64,000 nucleotides of DNA from Emticicia oligotrophica DSM 17448 (GTDB taxonomy: Bacteria; Bacteroidota; Bacteroidia; Cytophagales; Spirosomataceae), in assembly GCF_000263195.1 (NCBI RefSeq), contig NC_018748.1, positions 558,001-622,000 of the forward strand, written 5' to 3'. The notes below the pieces were generated by a model, which saw nothing but the letters and a program-made list of their open reading frames with translations, was not told where the DNA came from and searched no databases. The translations under genes were made by a program, and so were the position numbers. Shown in pieces: positions 52,517-61,674 of the stretch; within the stretch, counting starts at the first letter, position 1; every line of letters begins with the position of its first letter.

Positions 52517-52558
52517 CATCTCGAAACAAATAGTTTTCGGGATGTTATTTTTTTATTC
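52517..52558 (+). terminator. Terminator between Gfo/Idh/MocA and sulfatase genes
   Basis: 10-bp stem CATCTCGAAA / TTTCGGGATG (one wobble), 8-base loop, then TTATTTTTTTATT. The T run touches a TTG at 52559, which argues against that codon as the sulfatase start. Confidence 0.85.
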
Positions 52559-52576
52559 TTGAAAGTCAAATTACTC

Positions 52577-54013
52577 ATGAAAAAAATATTTTTATCTATA
52601 CTGACTATTATATTACTGCAAAGCAGTACTAAAAAAGAACTTTCGCCTAATATCATTTTAATTTTCATGGATGATATGGGTTATGGAGATTTAAGTTGCT
52701 ACGGAGCCATTGATTATCGAACGCCTAATATCGACAAGTTGGCTTCCGAAGGAGTTAGATTTACAAACTTTTTGGCCGCACAAGCCGTTTGTAGTGCTTC
52801 GAGAGCGGCATTGCTTACTGGTTGTTACCCCAATCGCATTGGTATTTCGGGAGCATTGATGCCTACCAGCAAAAACGGCATTAACCCCGAAGAAACTACG
52901 CTTGCCGAAATGCTCAAACAAAAAGGTTATGCAACTGGAATTTTCGGCAAATGGCATCTGGGGCATCATAAAACCTTCTTGCCTCTCCAACATGGTTTTG
53001 ATGAATACGTAGGTTTGCCCTACTCAAACGACATGTGGCCTGTGTATTATGATGGTAAACCTGCCACATCTACACAGCACATGAGTGCATATCCGGTGTT
53101 ACCATTGATACAGAATAATGATAAAAAGGAAGAAATTAAAACACTCGACGACCAAGCTAAACTAACTACGCTTTACACCGAAAAAGCAGTAGAATTCATT
53201 AAAAAGAACAATAAAAAGCCATTTTTCTTGTATTTACCACACTCGATGCCGCACGTACCGATTGCGGTTTCGGATAAATTCAAGGGTAAAAGTAAACAAG
53301 GTTTATATGCCGATTTAATGATGGAAATAGACTGGTCAGTAGGCGAAATCATGAAAACCTTGAAAGAAAATGGCTTGGATAAAAACACTTTGGTCATTTT
53401 TACAAGCGATAATGGCCCTTGGCTCAACTTTGGGAATCATGCAGGTTCGTCTGGTGGATTTCGAGAAGGGAAAGGAACCAGTTTTGAAGGTGGACAAAGA
53501 GTACCTTGCATCATGCGATGGAAAGGCACTACTCCTGAAGGAGTTGTATGCAATCAGTTAGCATCAACGATTGATGTTTTACCAACTATTGCACGTATTA
53601 CAGGTGCTGAACTCCCAAAAAACAAAATTGATGGTGTGAATATCTTATCATTAATCAAAGGTGATTTAAGCCAAAGCCCAAGAAAAACCTTTTACTATTA
53701 TTATCGCAGAAATTCATTAGAGGCTGTCAGAATGGGGCATTGGAAGCTAGTTTTTGAGCATAAAGGCCGTTCGTATATGAATCAGTTGCCAGGCAATGAT
53801 GGCTATGCTGGTAAAGCCCCCGAGGATATTCTTATTCCAATGGCTCTTTATGACCTTCGCAGAGACCCATCAGAACAATATGATGTGCAAAAGCTTTATC
53901 CAGAAGTTATCGCAGAATTACAGAAAATTGCCGAAGAAGCTAGAGAAGACCTCGGCGATGACCTTACCAATAGAAAAGGAAAAAATGTTAGAGCGAGTGG
54001 TTTGGTTGAATGA
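52577..54013 (+). CDS. Sulfatase (formylglycine-dependent, secreted)
   Basis: Hydrolyses a sulfate ester from a glycan or small molecule in the periplasm. It is 478 residues from the ATG at 52577; a TTG at 52559 lies in the preceding terminator and is rejected. Signal peptide KKIFLSILTIILLQSS. Metal site NIILIFMDDMGYGDLSCYG; formylglycine motif VCSASRAALLTGCYPNRIG, of the Cys type (C-S-A-S-R); later GKWHLGHHKTFLPLQHGFD and FTSDNGPWLNFGNHAG. Activation needs an anSME or FGE maturase, not present in the window. Substrate unknown. Confidence 0.93.
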   Translation: MKKIFLSILTIILLQSSTKKELSPNIILIFMDDMGYGDLSCYGAIDYRTPNIDKLASEGVRFTNFLAAQAVCSASRAALLTGCYPNRIGISGALMPTSKNGINPEETTLAEMLKQKGYATGIFGKWHLGHHKTFLPLQHGFDEYVGLPYSNDMWPVYYDGKPATSTQHMSAYPVLPLIQNNDKKEEIKTLDDQAKLTTLYTEKAVEFIKKNNKKPFFLYLPHSMPHVPIAVSDKFKGKSKQGLYADLMMEIDWSVGEIMKTLKENGLDKNTLVIFTSDNGPWLNFGNHAGSSGGFREGKGTSFEGGQRVPCIMRWKGTTPEGVVCNQLASTIDVLPTIARITGAELPKNKIDGVNILSLIKGDLSQSPRKTFYYYYRRNSLEAVRMGHWKLVFEHKGRSYMNQLPGNDGYAGKAPEDILIPMALYDLRRDPSEQYDVQKLYPEVIAELQKIAEEAREDLGDDLTNRKGKNVRASGLVE

Positions 54014-54029
54014 TAGTAATATATATTTT

Positions 54030-54055
54030 TAGAGACAAGGCATGCCTTGTCTCTA
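54030..54055. repeat. Perfect 26-bp palindrome (dispersed palindromic repeat, copy B)
   Basis: Arms TAGAGACAAGGCA and its exact complement meet without a loop, 16 bp after the sulfatase stop and 26 bp before the 3' end of the convergent DPP4-type gene. It shares TAGAGAC ends and a GCATGC centre with the palindrome at 40789-40816. Confidence 0.85.
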
Positions 54056-54081
54056 CTTCTAATGAACCTAATAAATGCCTA

Positions 54082-56250
54082 TCATCTCCCACCCGGAGGG
54101 CAATTTTGCTTCAAATAATTAGTAAAAAGCGTATTCAAGTGCTTACGAGTTCCTTCACCCTCATAAATGCCATGACTACGATTTGGGTATGGCATAAACT
54201 GAAACTGACGATTATGCTTAATCAGCTCATTTACAAGCATTTCAGCATTTTGATAATGCACGTTATCATCGCCCGTTCCGTGAATATACAATAAATTTCC
54301 TACCAAGTTTTTAGCATGTGTAATGGGTGAACCATTTACAAAATCTTCACGATTTTCCTGCGGCAGCCCCATGTAGCGTTCTTGATAAATATTATCATAA
54401 CAAAGTTGGTTTCCTACTGCTGCCACAGCGATTCCTGTCTGATAAAACTGCGGATATTGGAATAATAAATTTAAGGTCGAAGAACCTCCCCCACTCCATC
54501 CATGCACTGCCACACGAGTAGTGTCAACATATTTCCATTTTCTGATTTCCTTCACGGCCATCGCTTGGTCACGGATATTCACAATACCTATTTTTCGGTA
54601 AATGGCTTTTCGCCAAGCACGTCCACGAGGTAGCGGAGTCCCACGATTATCAACCGAAGCATAGATATAGCCATCTTTTGCCATGTCGCCGTTATAAAGT
54701 CCGTTCATGCCTGTACCATACGTATCTTTTACCGTAGCAGAAGCAGGTTCGCCATAAACATTAAACACAATCGGATAACGCTTTGTAGAATCAAAATTAA
54801 AAGGCTTTACCATCCAACCTTCAATCTCAATTCCGTCTTCAGTTTTTACTTTAAAAAACTCTACTCGTTTGTTTACTTTTAAATTAGCCAATTTCGCAGC
54901 AATACTTTCTTTTTCGGAAAGGGGCGAATGATCGGACAAATTTATCCATTCAGTCATTGGCGGAATATTCGCACTTGAAAATGTATGTCGAGCAAATTTT
55001 CCATTCGGTGAAAGCACATAATTGTGCGTTCCTGCGGGAGCATTTGGCAAAACGGCTTGCATTTCAGCACTACCATCTAACTTGATGCGGAAAAGATAAT
55101 TTTGTAAAGCATTTTGTGGCGAACCTGTGAAGTAAACATAACCGTTGGCTTCATCAATCAACGGAATATGCACGATGTCGTAATTACCCTTAGTGAGCAA
55201 GGTTTCTTTACCATTCAAATCCATTTTATAGATATGTCTCCAGCCATCTTTTTCGCTTACCCACAAGAATTCTTTACCACCTTTCAGCCATTCCCAGCCT
55301 TCTTGTGAATCGGACCAACGCTCTTTGGTATCAATCCAAGCCTCATCTGTTTCAGTAGCAATGGTCTTCGTTTTTCCTGTAAGTGCCTGACAGATAATAA
55401 TTTTACTCAGATTTTGCTTACGATTCAATTGTTGAATAATAATATCATTCGTATTCGGCACCCATTCCATACGTGGTACATAAGTTTGCTGAGGGTCGCC
55501 TTCAATATTCATTTGTAATGTTTTTCCAGTTGCCACGTTTGCCACCAAAATTTTATAAGGTGATGGACTCTCCCCTACTTTCGGATACTCCACTGGCACA
55601 TTATATGAATAGATTGAATCGGTATTATTAATCATCAAAAAATCACGAATCTTAGTAGCATCAATTTGCCAGTAAGCAATACTTTTACCATCTGGGCTCC
55701 AACGGAAGCCATCACGACAAGCAAATTCTTCTTCATAAACCCAGTCGAATGTACCGTTAATCATTCGACGAGTGCCATTGGTAGTTAATGCTTTAATTTT
55801 ATGCGTGGCTAAATCTTCCACAAACAAATTATGCTCACTCACATAAGCTACTTTCGAACCATCGGGCGAAAACTTGGCAAACATTAACGATGATGCAGGT
55901 TTGCCTTGCCCCAACTGATATAAAGCATTATTTTTAAGGTCTAAAACCCAATAATCGCCACGGGTATCATATCGCCAAACTTGCTTAGTATTAGTATAAA
56001 TCAATGCTTTTGAATCATCATTACTTAGCGTATAGCTTCTTACATTCAAAGGTTTTTCGGCTCCTTTGGGCGTCAGTTGGGCTTTGGTAATGAGTGTGTT
56101 TTTTTGTTGCGAAGGCAAGGTATAAGCCACTATTTCTCCACCTTCAGTGCGGGTGTAAGCATTGCCATCTTTCGTCCATCTGATTTGCTGGGCTTGGGCT
56201 AGGGTTACAAAAAGTAAAAAATTAACGAATAAAAGAAATCTATTCTTCAT
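54082..56250 (-). CDS. Dipeptidyl-peptidase IV-like S9 peptidase, secreted
   Basis: A 722-residue secreted serine peptidase removing X-Pro dipeptides. Signal peptide 1-20 (TLAQAQ). Beta-propeller part includes the double-Glu motif in GTFDWVYEEEFACRDGFRWS, which anchors the free N-terminus of substrates in DPP4. Catalytic domain: Ser in VHGWSGGGSSTLNLLF, Asp in HGTGDDNVHYQNAEM, His in YPNRSHGIYEG. The C-terminus ends NCPPGGR. It stands alone and is convergent with the sulfatase, a dispersed palindrome lying between. Confidence 0.93.
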   Translation of the reverse strand: MKNRFLLFVNFLLFVTLAQAQQIRWTKDGNAYTRTEGGEIVAYTLPSQQKNTLITKAQLTPKGAEKPLNVRSYTLSNDDSKALIYTNTKQVWRYDTRGDYWVLDLKNNALYQLGQGKPASSLMFAKFSPDGSKVAYVSEHNLFVEDLATHKIKALTTNGTRRMINGTFDWVYEEEFACRDGFRWSPDGKSIAYWQIDATKIRDFLMINNTDSIYSYNVPVEYPKVGESPSPYKILVANVATGKTLQMNIEGDPQQTYVPRMEWVPNTNDIIIQQLNRKQNLSKIIICQALTGKTKTIATETDEAWIDTKERWSDSQEGWEWLKGGKEFLWVSEKDGWRHIYKMDLNGKETLLTKGNYDIVHIPLIDEANGYVYFTGSPQNALQNYLFRIKLDGSAEMQAVLPNAPAGTHNYVLSPNGKFARHTFSSANIPPMTEWINLSDHSPLSEKESIAAKLANLKVNKRVEFFKVKTEDGIEIEGWMVKPFNFDSTKRYPIVFNVYGEPASATVKDTYGTGMNGLYNGDMAKDGYIYASVDNRGTPLPRGRAWRKAIYRKIGIVNIRDQAMAVKEIRKWKYVDTTRVAVHGWSGGGSSTLNLLFQYPQFYQTGIAVAAVGNQLCYDNIYQERYMGLPQENREDFVNGSPITHAKNLVGNLLYIHGTGDDNVHYQNAEMLVNELIKHNRQFQFMPYPNRSHGIYEGEGTRKHLNTLFTNYLKQNCPPGGR

Positions 56251-56352
56251 ACATTTGGGTTGATTGATGAAAGTTTTTTGTCAAAAGTAGTAATTTTTGC
56301 TTGAAACGAATAATCAATGTACTAATTCGTTGTATTAAAAAAACACTACTTT

Positions 56353-57402
56353 ATGAAAACTATCCGACACTTACTTTTAACCTTATTTAGCATCACAATT
56401 TTATGGAGTTGCTGGCTCGATGCCAAACACAACGCAGGAAAATTTATGACCGACGTTGTAAATTTGGCAGAATTTAACTCTGAATTTGATGATTATAATT
56501 CGAACTTACCAGCCAATAAATATGGTGAATCGTATCTAATTTTCTCTTCCAAAAGAGACACCAAAGAGTTTTATAATTTGGTAGGATTCCCTGCAAAAAT
56601 AGAATACGATGAAAAGAAAGATATACCCATACTTACAAGGTCATCTTCAGGTAGTGATGGTTTTTATTCTTCGCTTTTTACTAGTGGTTTCATGGGCAAA
56701 ACTAATGGCAACTTTAATGTTTTAGGGCCTTTTGTATTGAATAAAAATAACTTAATCTCCTATGGAAATTCACCTAATTACCAATTTTTATTTTACGCCG
56801 ACGACCAAAATAAAAATCTTGATATCAAGGTGATTTATAACGATAAAGATGGCAAAGAAATTGGTCCAATAGCAGTAGATTACCTTAACTCAAAGGCAGA
56901 CGATGCTTATCCGTATATTACACATAATGGTGATAAAGTGGTTTATTGCTCAAATAAAGACGGAAATTTTGATATTTATCAGACAACCATAGGGGCAAAC
57001 TATGCCGACAATACCACTCCGATGATTGACCAAATTATAAGTCCGAAAGCTGCTGTTAGTATAAAAATTTCCACTATTTCTGATGCAAAAGCCGATGATA
57101 AATGCCCGTATCTTTGGCAAGATGAAAACCTAATGGTTTTTTCATCAAACCGAGCAGGAGGTTTTGGTGGATACGACATTTATTATTCAGTTTTGGAAAA
57201 TGGGATTTGGGGTGCTCCGATAAATGCAGGACCACGAATAAATACGGCATATGACGAATATCGTCCGATGTTACCAAATTTAGTAAACTTTAGCTACCCA
57301 CTCATGATTTTTTCATCGAACCGCCCCGAAGGAAAAGGTGGTTTTGATTTATACATGACAGGCCTTGTTGAAACAGATAATATGAGAAAAGTGAAAATGT
57401 AG
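56353..57402 (+). CDS. PD40/TolB-like beta-propeller lipoprotein
   Basis: A 349-residue lipoprotein (signal KTIRHLLLTLFSITILWSC, Cys20). The second half has three PD40-type blades: YPYITHNGDKVVYCSNKDG, LWQDENLMVFSSNRAGGFGG and NFSYPLMIFSSNRPEGKGG. The first half lacks clear motifs. Similar proteins accompany OmpA-like or T9SS-linked envelope proteins in Bacteroidota; function unknown. The stop lies 1 bp from the 3' end of the convergent dtd gene. Confidence 0.8.
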   Translation: MKTIRHLLLTLFSITILWSCWLDAKHNAGKFMTDVVNLAEFNSEFDDYNSNLPANKYGESYLIFSSKRDTKEFYNLVGFPAKIEYDEKKDIPILTRSSSGSDGFYSSLFTSGFMGKTNGNFNVLGPFVLNKNNLISYGNSPNYQFLFYADDQNKNLDIKVIYNDKDGKEIGPIAVDYLNSKADDAYPYITHNGDKVVYCSNKDGNFDIYQTTIGANYADNTTPMIDQIISPKAAVSIKISTISDAKADDKCPYLWQDENLMVFSSNRAGGFGGYDIYYSVLENGIWGAPINAGPRINTAYDEYRPMLPNLVNFSYPLMIFSSNRPEGKGGFDLYMTGLVETDNMRKVKM

Positions 57403-57403
57403 G

Positions 57404-57856
57404 TTAAATCCTATTCTTAGAATCAATTATAATAGTTACAGGGCCGTCATTGAGCAGCGAAACCTTCATATCTGCACCAAAAGTACCCGTTTCGATGGTT
57501 TTTCCTAAATCAAGTTCTAATTGAGCAATCATTTTCTCATAAAGAGGAATGGCTATTTCGGGGCGAGCTGCATCAATAAACGAAGGGCGGTTCCCTTTTT
57601 TGGTACTTGCATGAAGCGTGAATTGACTAATCAAGAGGATATTTCCATCAACCGATTTTAGGTCGAGATTCATTTTACCTTCTTCATCGCCAAATACCCG
57701 TAGTCCAACGATTTTCTTTGATAACCACTCAATATCTTCTTGGGTATCGGTGTGCGTAATGCCCAACAAAATCATAAATCCTAAGCCAATTTGGCCTTTT
57801 ATTTGATTATCAATCGTTACAGATGCTTGGGAAACTCTTTGTATTACTGCAATCAT
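57404..57856 (-). CDS. dtd: D-aminoacyl-tRNA deacylase
   Basis: Removes D-amino acids (and glycine from tRNA-Ala) from mischarged tRNA. It is 150 residues, standard length. Family marks: [50 protein letters not shown] (the SQFTL active-site Thr) and [20 protein letters not shown] with the Gly-cisPro-like GP. It is the last of an rsmA-mgtE-dtd run on the minus strand. Confidence 0.97.
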   Translation of the reverse strand: MIAVIQRVSQASVTIDNQIKGQIGLGFMILLGITHTDTQEDIEWLSKKIVGLRVFGDEEGKMNLDLKSVDGNILLISQFTLHASTKKGNRPSFIDAARPEIAIPLYEKMIAQLELDLGKTIETGTFGADMKVSLLNDGPVTIIIDSKNRI

Positions 57857-57865
57857 AATTTATTA

Positions 57866-57892
57866 GTTGACAGTCTACCGACAACAGTCAAC
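57866..57892. repeat. Short inverted/direct repeat upstream of dtd
   Basis: GTTGAC ... GTCAAC ends (57866-57871, 57887-57892) with further GAC/GTC pieces inside. It resembles low-complexity GTCAAC-type microrepeats but only one copy is in this window. Confidence 0.35.
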
Positions 57893-57947
57893 AATTTTAT
57901 ATTTTAAAAATCTTTTATCTATTGTCTCAATTCTTTTGTCCAAAAGC

Positions 57948-59303
57948 CTACAAATGCAAAAGCAAATTGGCAATCATTAAGTAAGTGCCGATGCCGATGA
58001 TATCATTGGCAGTTGTAATAAATGGGCCCGATGCAATAGCTGGGTTAATACCTAGTTTATCTAATAGTAGCGGTGTGACAGTACCCGTAAATGAGGCTAA
58101 AACCACCACCGAAAGCAAGGAAATACAAACCACAAAAAACAACTGTGTTTCGCCACTTAAATAAACGTAAAGGCCCGCCATTGAACCAATGATAATTCCG
58201 TTGACCAATGCAACTAATATAATTTTAAACAAACGCTGGCCTAAACTTGTAGTAATACCCGATTTTTCGGCCAAACTTTGTACAATCAAAGAAGAAGTTT
58301 GAATACCTACATTTCCACCAGTAGAACCCATGATTGGAATAAAAGCTGCTAAAGCTGCTACTTTCTTGAATTCATCTTCAAATCGACCAATAACGGTTGC
58401 TGCCAAAAGACTTCCAATTACCCCAACAATTAACCATGGTAAACGAGCTTTAGCTAAATCCCAAACACTATCATCTTCTTCGGCTTCACCTGTGATACCC
58501 GCCATCACTTGAATATCTTCTTCAGCTTTATCGGTAATAAAGTCAACTACGTCGTCAATTGTAATTCTTCCTAACAAACGCCCCAACGTATTAACCACGG
58601 GAATAGCCTCTAAGTCATACCTTTGCATGATTTCCGCGACCTCCTCGGCAGGGCGTGTCGTTTCAACGTAAACTATTTCTTCATCAACAATATTTTCAAT
58701 TTTCGTATTTTTTCTAGCTAAAATGATGCGTTTCAATGAAACTATACCTTTTAACTTTTGGTCATCATCAACTACATAAACCGCATAAACTTTCTCTACA
58801 TCTTCAGCCTGACGTCGGATTTCTTCAACACATTCACTTACGGTCCAATTCGTATTCACCTTTATCAACTCTTTCTGCATCAAGCCACCCGCTACGTCTT
58901 CTGGGTAATGCAAGAGGTCAATAATAAATCGAGCTTGTTCTCGGTCTTCAATCAAAGCAATAACTTTCTCTCGCACTTCGATTGTCTGTTCGTTGAGTAA
59001 GTCAACGGCATCATCTGAATCGAACAAGTTTACGTATTTGGCAATTTCTTCCACCGTAAAACGCTCTTTAATAAAGCGTTTTCGATCCTCTGGCTCTATG
59101 TAAGATAAAATCTCGGCACCCGTTTCGGTATCTACAAGTGTAATTAAGTAATGAGCTGGCTCACCATCAAGTTCAAGCAATATACTGGCGATATCGGCAG
59201 GATATAGCTCTTCCATCTCGGCCATGAGCATTTTCTCATCTTTCTGCTCAATGGCTGCCTCTATTTTCTCTACGTACTCTTTGGTTAGCTCAAATGTTGT
59301 CAT
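57948..59303 (-). CDS. mgtE: Magnesium transporter MgtE
   Basis: Mg2+ channel/transporter of 451 residues. MgtE N-terminal superhelical domain with LYPADIASILLELDGEPAHYLI and RFTVEEIAKYVNLFDSDDAVDLLNE; then a CBS pair (about 135-255, YVVDDDQKLKGIVSLKRII, PVVNTLGRLLGRITIDDVVD); then five membrane segments with the pore-lining PIMGSTGGNVGIQTSSLIV and INPAIASGPFITTANDIIG. Cytosolic Mg2+ closes the channel through the CBS/N domains. It lies between rsmA (65 bp) and dtd (91 bp). Confidence 0.96.
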   Translation of the reverse strand: MTTFELTKEYVEKIEAAIEQKDEKMLMAEMEELYPADIASILLELDGEPAHYLITLVDTETGAEILSYIEPEDRKRFIKERFTVEEIAKYVNLFDSDDAVDLLNEQTIEVREKVIALIEDREQARFIIDLLHYPEDVAGGLMQKELIKVNTNWTVSECVEEIRRQAEDVEKVYAVYVVDDDQKLKGIVSLKRIILARKNTKIENIVDEEIVYVETTRPAEEVAEIMQRYDLEAIPVVNTLGRLLGRITIDDVVDFITDKAEEDIQVMAGITGEAEEDDSVWDLAKARLPWLIVGVIGSLLAATVIGRFEDEFKKVAALAAFIPIMGSTGGNVGIQTSSLIVQSLAEKSGITTSLGQRLFKIILVALVNGIIIGSMAGLYVYLSGETQLFFVVCISLLSVVVLASFTGTVTPLLLDKLGINPAIASGPFITTANDIIGIGTYLMIANLLLHL

Positions 59304-59368
59304 TTTTCCAGTTTTCTATTTTTGCCAACTCCGTGGCTCGCCTCTATTCAAGGATTGCCCAAATGTAT

Positions 59369-60148
59369 CTAAGCGTTTTCGGCAAATAAATTAGTAAGCA
59401 ATATAAACTCTTCTACACCTAACTGTTCGGCTCTTTTGTTGAGCAATTCGTGTTCAAAATTCAAGCCAATGGGCTTAAGAGCATTACGCAAGGTTTTGCG
59501 TCTTTGGTTAAAACCTGCTTTCACTACCTGAAAGAATTTCTTTTCACTACAAGGCAAATTTTCAACATTATTTCTTCTAAGACGAATAATACCAGAATCT
59601 ACTTTCGGCGGCGGAATAAATGCACCCGGATATACTGTAAAGCTATATTCAATATCGTAAAAAGCCTGCAAAAGCACACTTAAAATACCATAATCTTTCT
59701 TACCTGGTTTTGAAGCAATGCGTTGTGCTACTTCTTTTTGAAGCATACTTACTACTTCTAGTACCAAATCTTTATGCTCTAAAACTTTAAAGAAAATCTG
59801 AGAAGAAATGTTATACGGCATATTACCAATGATGCCAAACGGCTCACTATCAGTTCCAAAAACTTTACTAAGGTCCATTTTCAAAAAATCTTCTGAAAAA
59901 ATTCTTCCTCTGAGCATTGGAAAATGTTCATTGAGATACACCACGGATTCTTGGTCGATTTCTACTACGTAGGTCTGACAATCTGTTCGTTGGAGTAAAT
60001 ATTGTGTTAGTACTCCCATTCCAGGGCCAATTTCTAGTACTTTACTATAGCCACGGTGCAACGATTGCAGATTGACAATTTTCTGAGCAGCCTCTAAATC
60101 TTTCAAGAAGTGCTGACCCAAATGTTTTTTCGCTTTTACTTTTTCCAT
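59369..60148 (-). CDS. rsmA: 16S rRNA (adenine(1518)-N6/adenine(1519)-N6)-dimethyltransferase
   Basis: Dimethylates two adjacent adenines in the helix 45 loop of 16S rRNA during small-subunit assembly, using S-adenosylmethionine. It is 259 residues. KHLGQHFLKDLEAAQKIV starts the protein as in all RsmA/KsgA; SAM site VLEIGPGMGVLTQYLLQ; catalytic NMPYNISSQIFFKVLE (N-M-P-Y instead of the common N-L-P-Y, a conservative change); C-terminal PPPKVDSGIIRLRR and FNQRRKTLRNALK. It begins the rsmA-mgtE-dtd run. Confidence 0.97.
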   Translation of the reverse strand: MEKVKAKKHLGQHFLKDLEAAQKIVNLQSLHRGYSKVLEIGPGMGVLTQYLLQRTDCQTYVVEIDQESVVYLNEHFPMLRGRIFSEDFLKMDLSKVFGTDSEPFGIIGNMPYNISSQIFFKVLEHKDLVLEVVSMLQKEVAQRIASKPGKKDYGILSVLLQAFYDIEYSFTVYPGAFIPPPKVDSGIIRLRRNNVENLPCSEKKFFQVVKAGFNQRRKTLRNALKPIGLNFEHELLNKRAEQLGVEEFILLTNLFAENA

Positions 60149-60293
60149 AAGCCAAAATTACGTCTTTCTTTTTATACTTACCTCAAATTTTTTATTTAGG
60201 TATTATGAAATTTTAATCTGTTTTCAATTTGTATTTCTCAATTTTAAATTCTCATTGCTTATCTTTAAGGATTATTCAACCTCAAATTTTACA

Positions 60294-61316
60294 ATGAAAA
60301 ATCTTATTTTTATTATTTTATTTTACACCTGTTTTAACGCAATTTCTTTTGCCCAAAACAATGCATCAGGTTCTTTAGCTGCTGCAAAAGCTTTTTTGGC
60401 TACCTTAGATAAAGAACAACTTGCTATCGTCAATTATCCTTATGAATCGGAAGAGCGAAGTAATTGGTATTTTATTCCGAAAGAACGCAATGGTTTATGG
60501 TTAAAATCAATGAATGATGCACAAAAAGCGGCTGCAATGAATTTATTAAAGTCAACTTTAAGTGAGCAAGGTCAAGAAAAAGCCATTGCAATTATACAAC
60601 TAGAAATTATATTGAAAGAACTTGAAAATATACCCAACAGCGACCGTCGAAACCCATTGAAATATTATTTTACGATTTTCGGAAAACCAGATGCTAAAAG
60701 CTTTTGGGGATGGCGTGTAGAAGGACATCATTTATCACTCAATTTTACTTCTGAAAACAATAAAATTGTATCAGGAACACCACTTTTCATGGGAAATAAT
60801 CCTGCGATTGTGCCAAGTGGAGCACAAAAAGGTTATCAAATTTTAAAGAACGAATGTAATTTTGCTTTTGAATTATTAAATTCGTTTGATGAAAAACAAT
60901 TAAAAAAAGCAATTACATCGTCGGTTGCTCCTTATGATATGTTTACGCTCAATAGCAAGCAATTTGGCAGATTACCAGAAGAAGGTATTTTATATACAGA
61001 TATGACCAAAGAGCAACAAATAAAATTAATGCAAATAGTTAGTCTTTATGTAAAAAATTATCCGCTTGGTTTTGCCGATGAATTTATGAATAAAATTGAA
61101 AAAGCGGGCTTAGATAAATTGCGTTTTGTTTGGATGGGCGAAAAACAATATGGAGGCAAAGGGCATTATTATAGAATTCAGAATGATGTACTTTTGATTG
61201 AATATGACAATACACAAAACAATGCTAATCATGTGCATACAGTTGTGCGAGATTTTACAAATGATTTTGGCGAAGATATGCTCAGAAGACACTATGCCTT
61301 GGAGCACAAAAAATAA
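60294..61316 (+). CDS. DUF3500 domain secreted protein
   Basis: A 340-residue exported protein. Start at the ATG at 60294, directly before the signal peptide KNLIFIILFYTCFNAISFAQ; the frame opens at a TTG at 60255 but this would put 13 residues before the signal. DUF3500 marks: SWEERSNWYFIPKERNGL-like EERSNWYFIPKERNGLWL, FGKPDAKSFWGWRVEGHHLSLNFT, GTPLFMGNNPA and the C-terminal YYRIQNDVLLIEYDNTQNNANHVHTVVRDFTNDFGED. The family has no established function. A long hairpin follows. Confidence 0.88.
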   Translation: MKNLIFIILFYTCFNAISFAQNNASGSLAAAKAFLATLDKEQLAIVNYPYESEERSNWYFIPKERNGLWLKSMNDAQKAAAMNLLKSTLSEQGQEKAIAIIQLEIILKELENIPNSDRRNPLKYYFTIFGKPDAKSFWGWRVEGHHLSLNFTSENNKIVSGTPLFMGNNPAIVPSGAQKGYQILKNECNFAFELLNSFDEKQLKKAITSSVAPYDMFTLNSKQFGRLPEEGILYTDMTKEQQIKLMQIVSLYVKNYPLGFADEFMNKIEKAGLDKLRFVWMGEKQYGGKGHYYRIQNDVLLIEYDNTQNNANHVHTVVRDFTNDFGEDMLRRHYALEHKK

Positions 61317-61349
61317 TAAATTAATCTATCAAATATTTAAAAATCAATA

Positions 61350-61399
61350 AATTGGTTAAGAAAAACTAAGCTTATAGGCTTAGCTTTTCTTAACCAATT
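61350..61399. terminator. Long hairpin after the DUF3500 gene
   Basis: 22-nt arms with 21 pairs (AATTGGTTAAGAAAA and TTTTCTTAACCAATT at the base, CTAAGC/GCTTAG at the top) and a 6-base loop. No long T run follows, but it is likely the transcript end; its length also resembles a small inverted-repeat element. Confidence 0.7.
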
Positions 61400-61674
61400 T
61401 TAATTTAATAACAAGCCAATATTCTAGGTAAAAATCAAATCTGCTGACTGAAACTTCTTGCTACATTTACCAAGGAAATACTGATTTAAAGATTTACATA
61501 GAATGAATCGCCCTAAAAATCTTCACAAACTCTCCTGTATATCCGTAATAAACAAAATAGTCGAGTAATTATAGGTATTTATAGTGCTTTGAGTATCAGA
61601 TGTAGATTTATTGATAAAATATTACCTTTGATATATTATTTTGCAATACCTTATCTATTCAAAACTATATTTTA

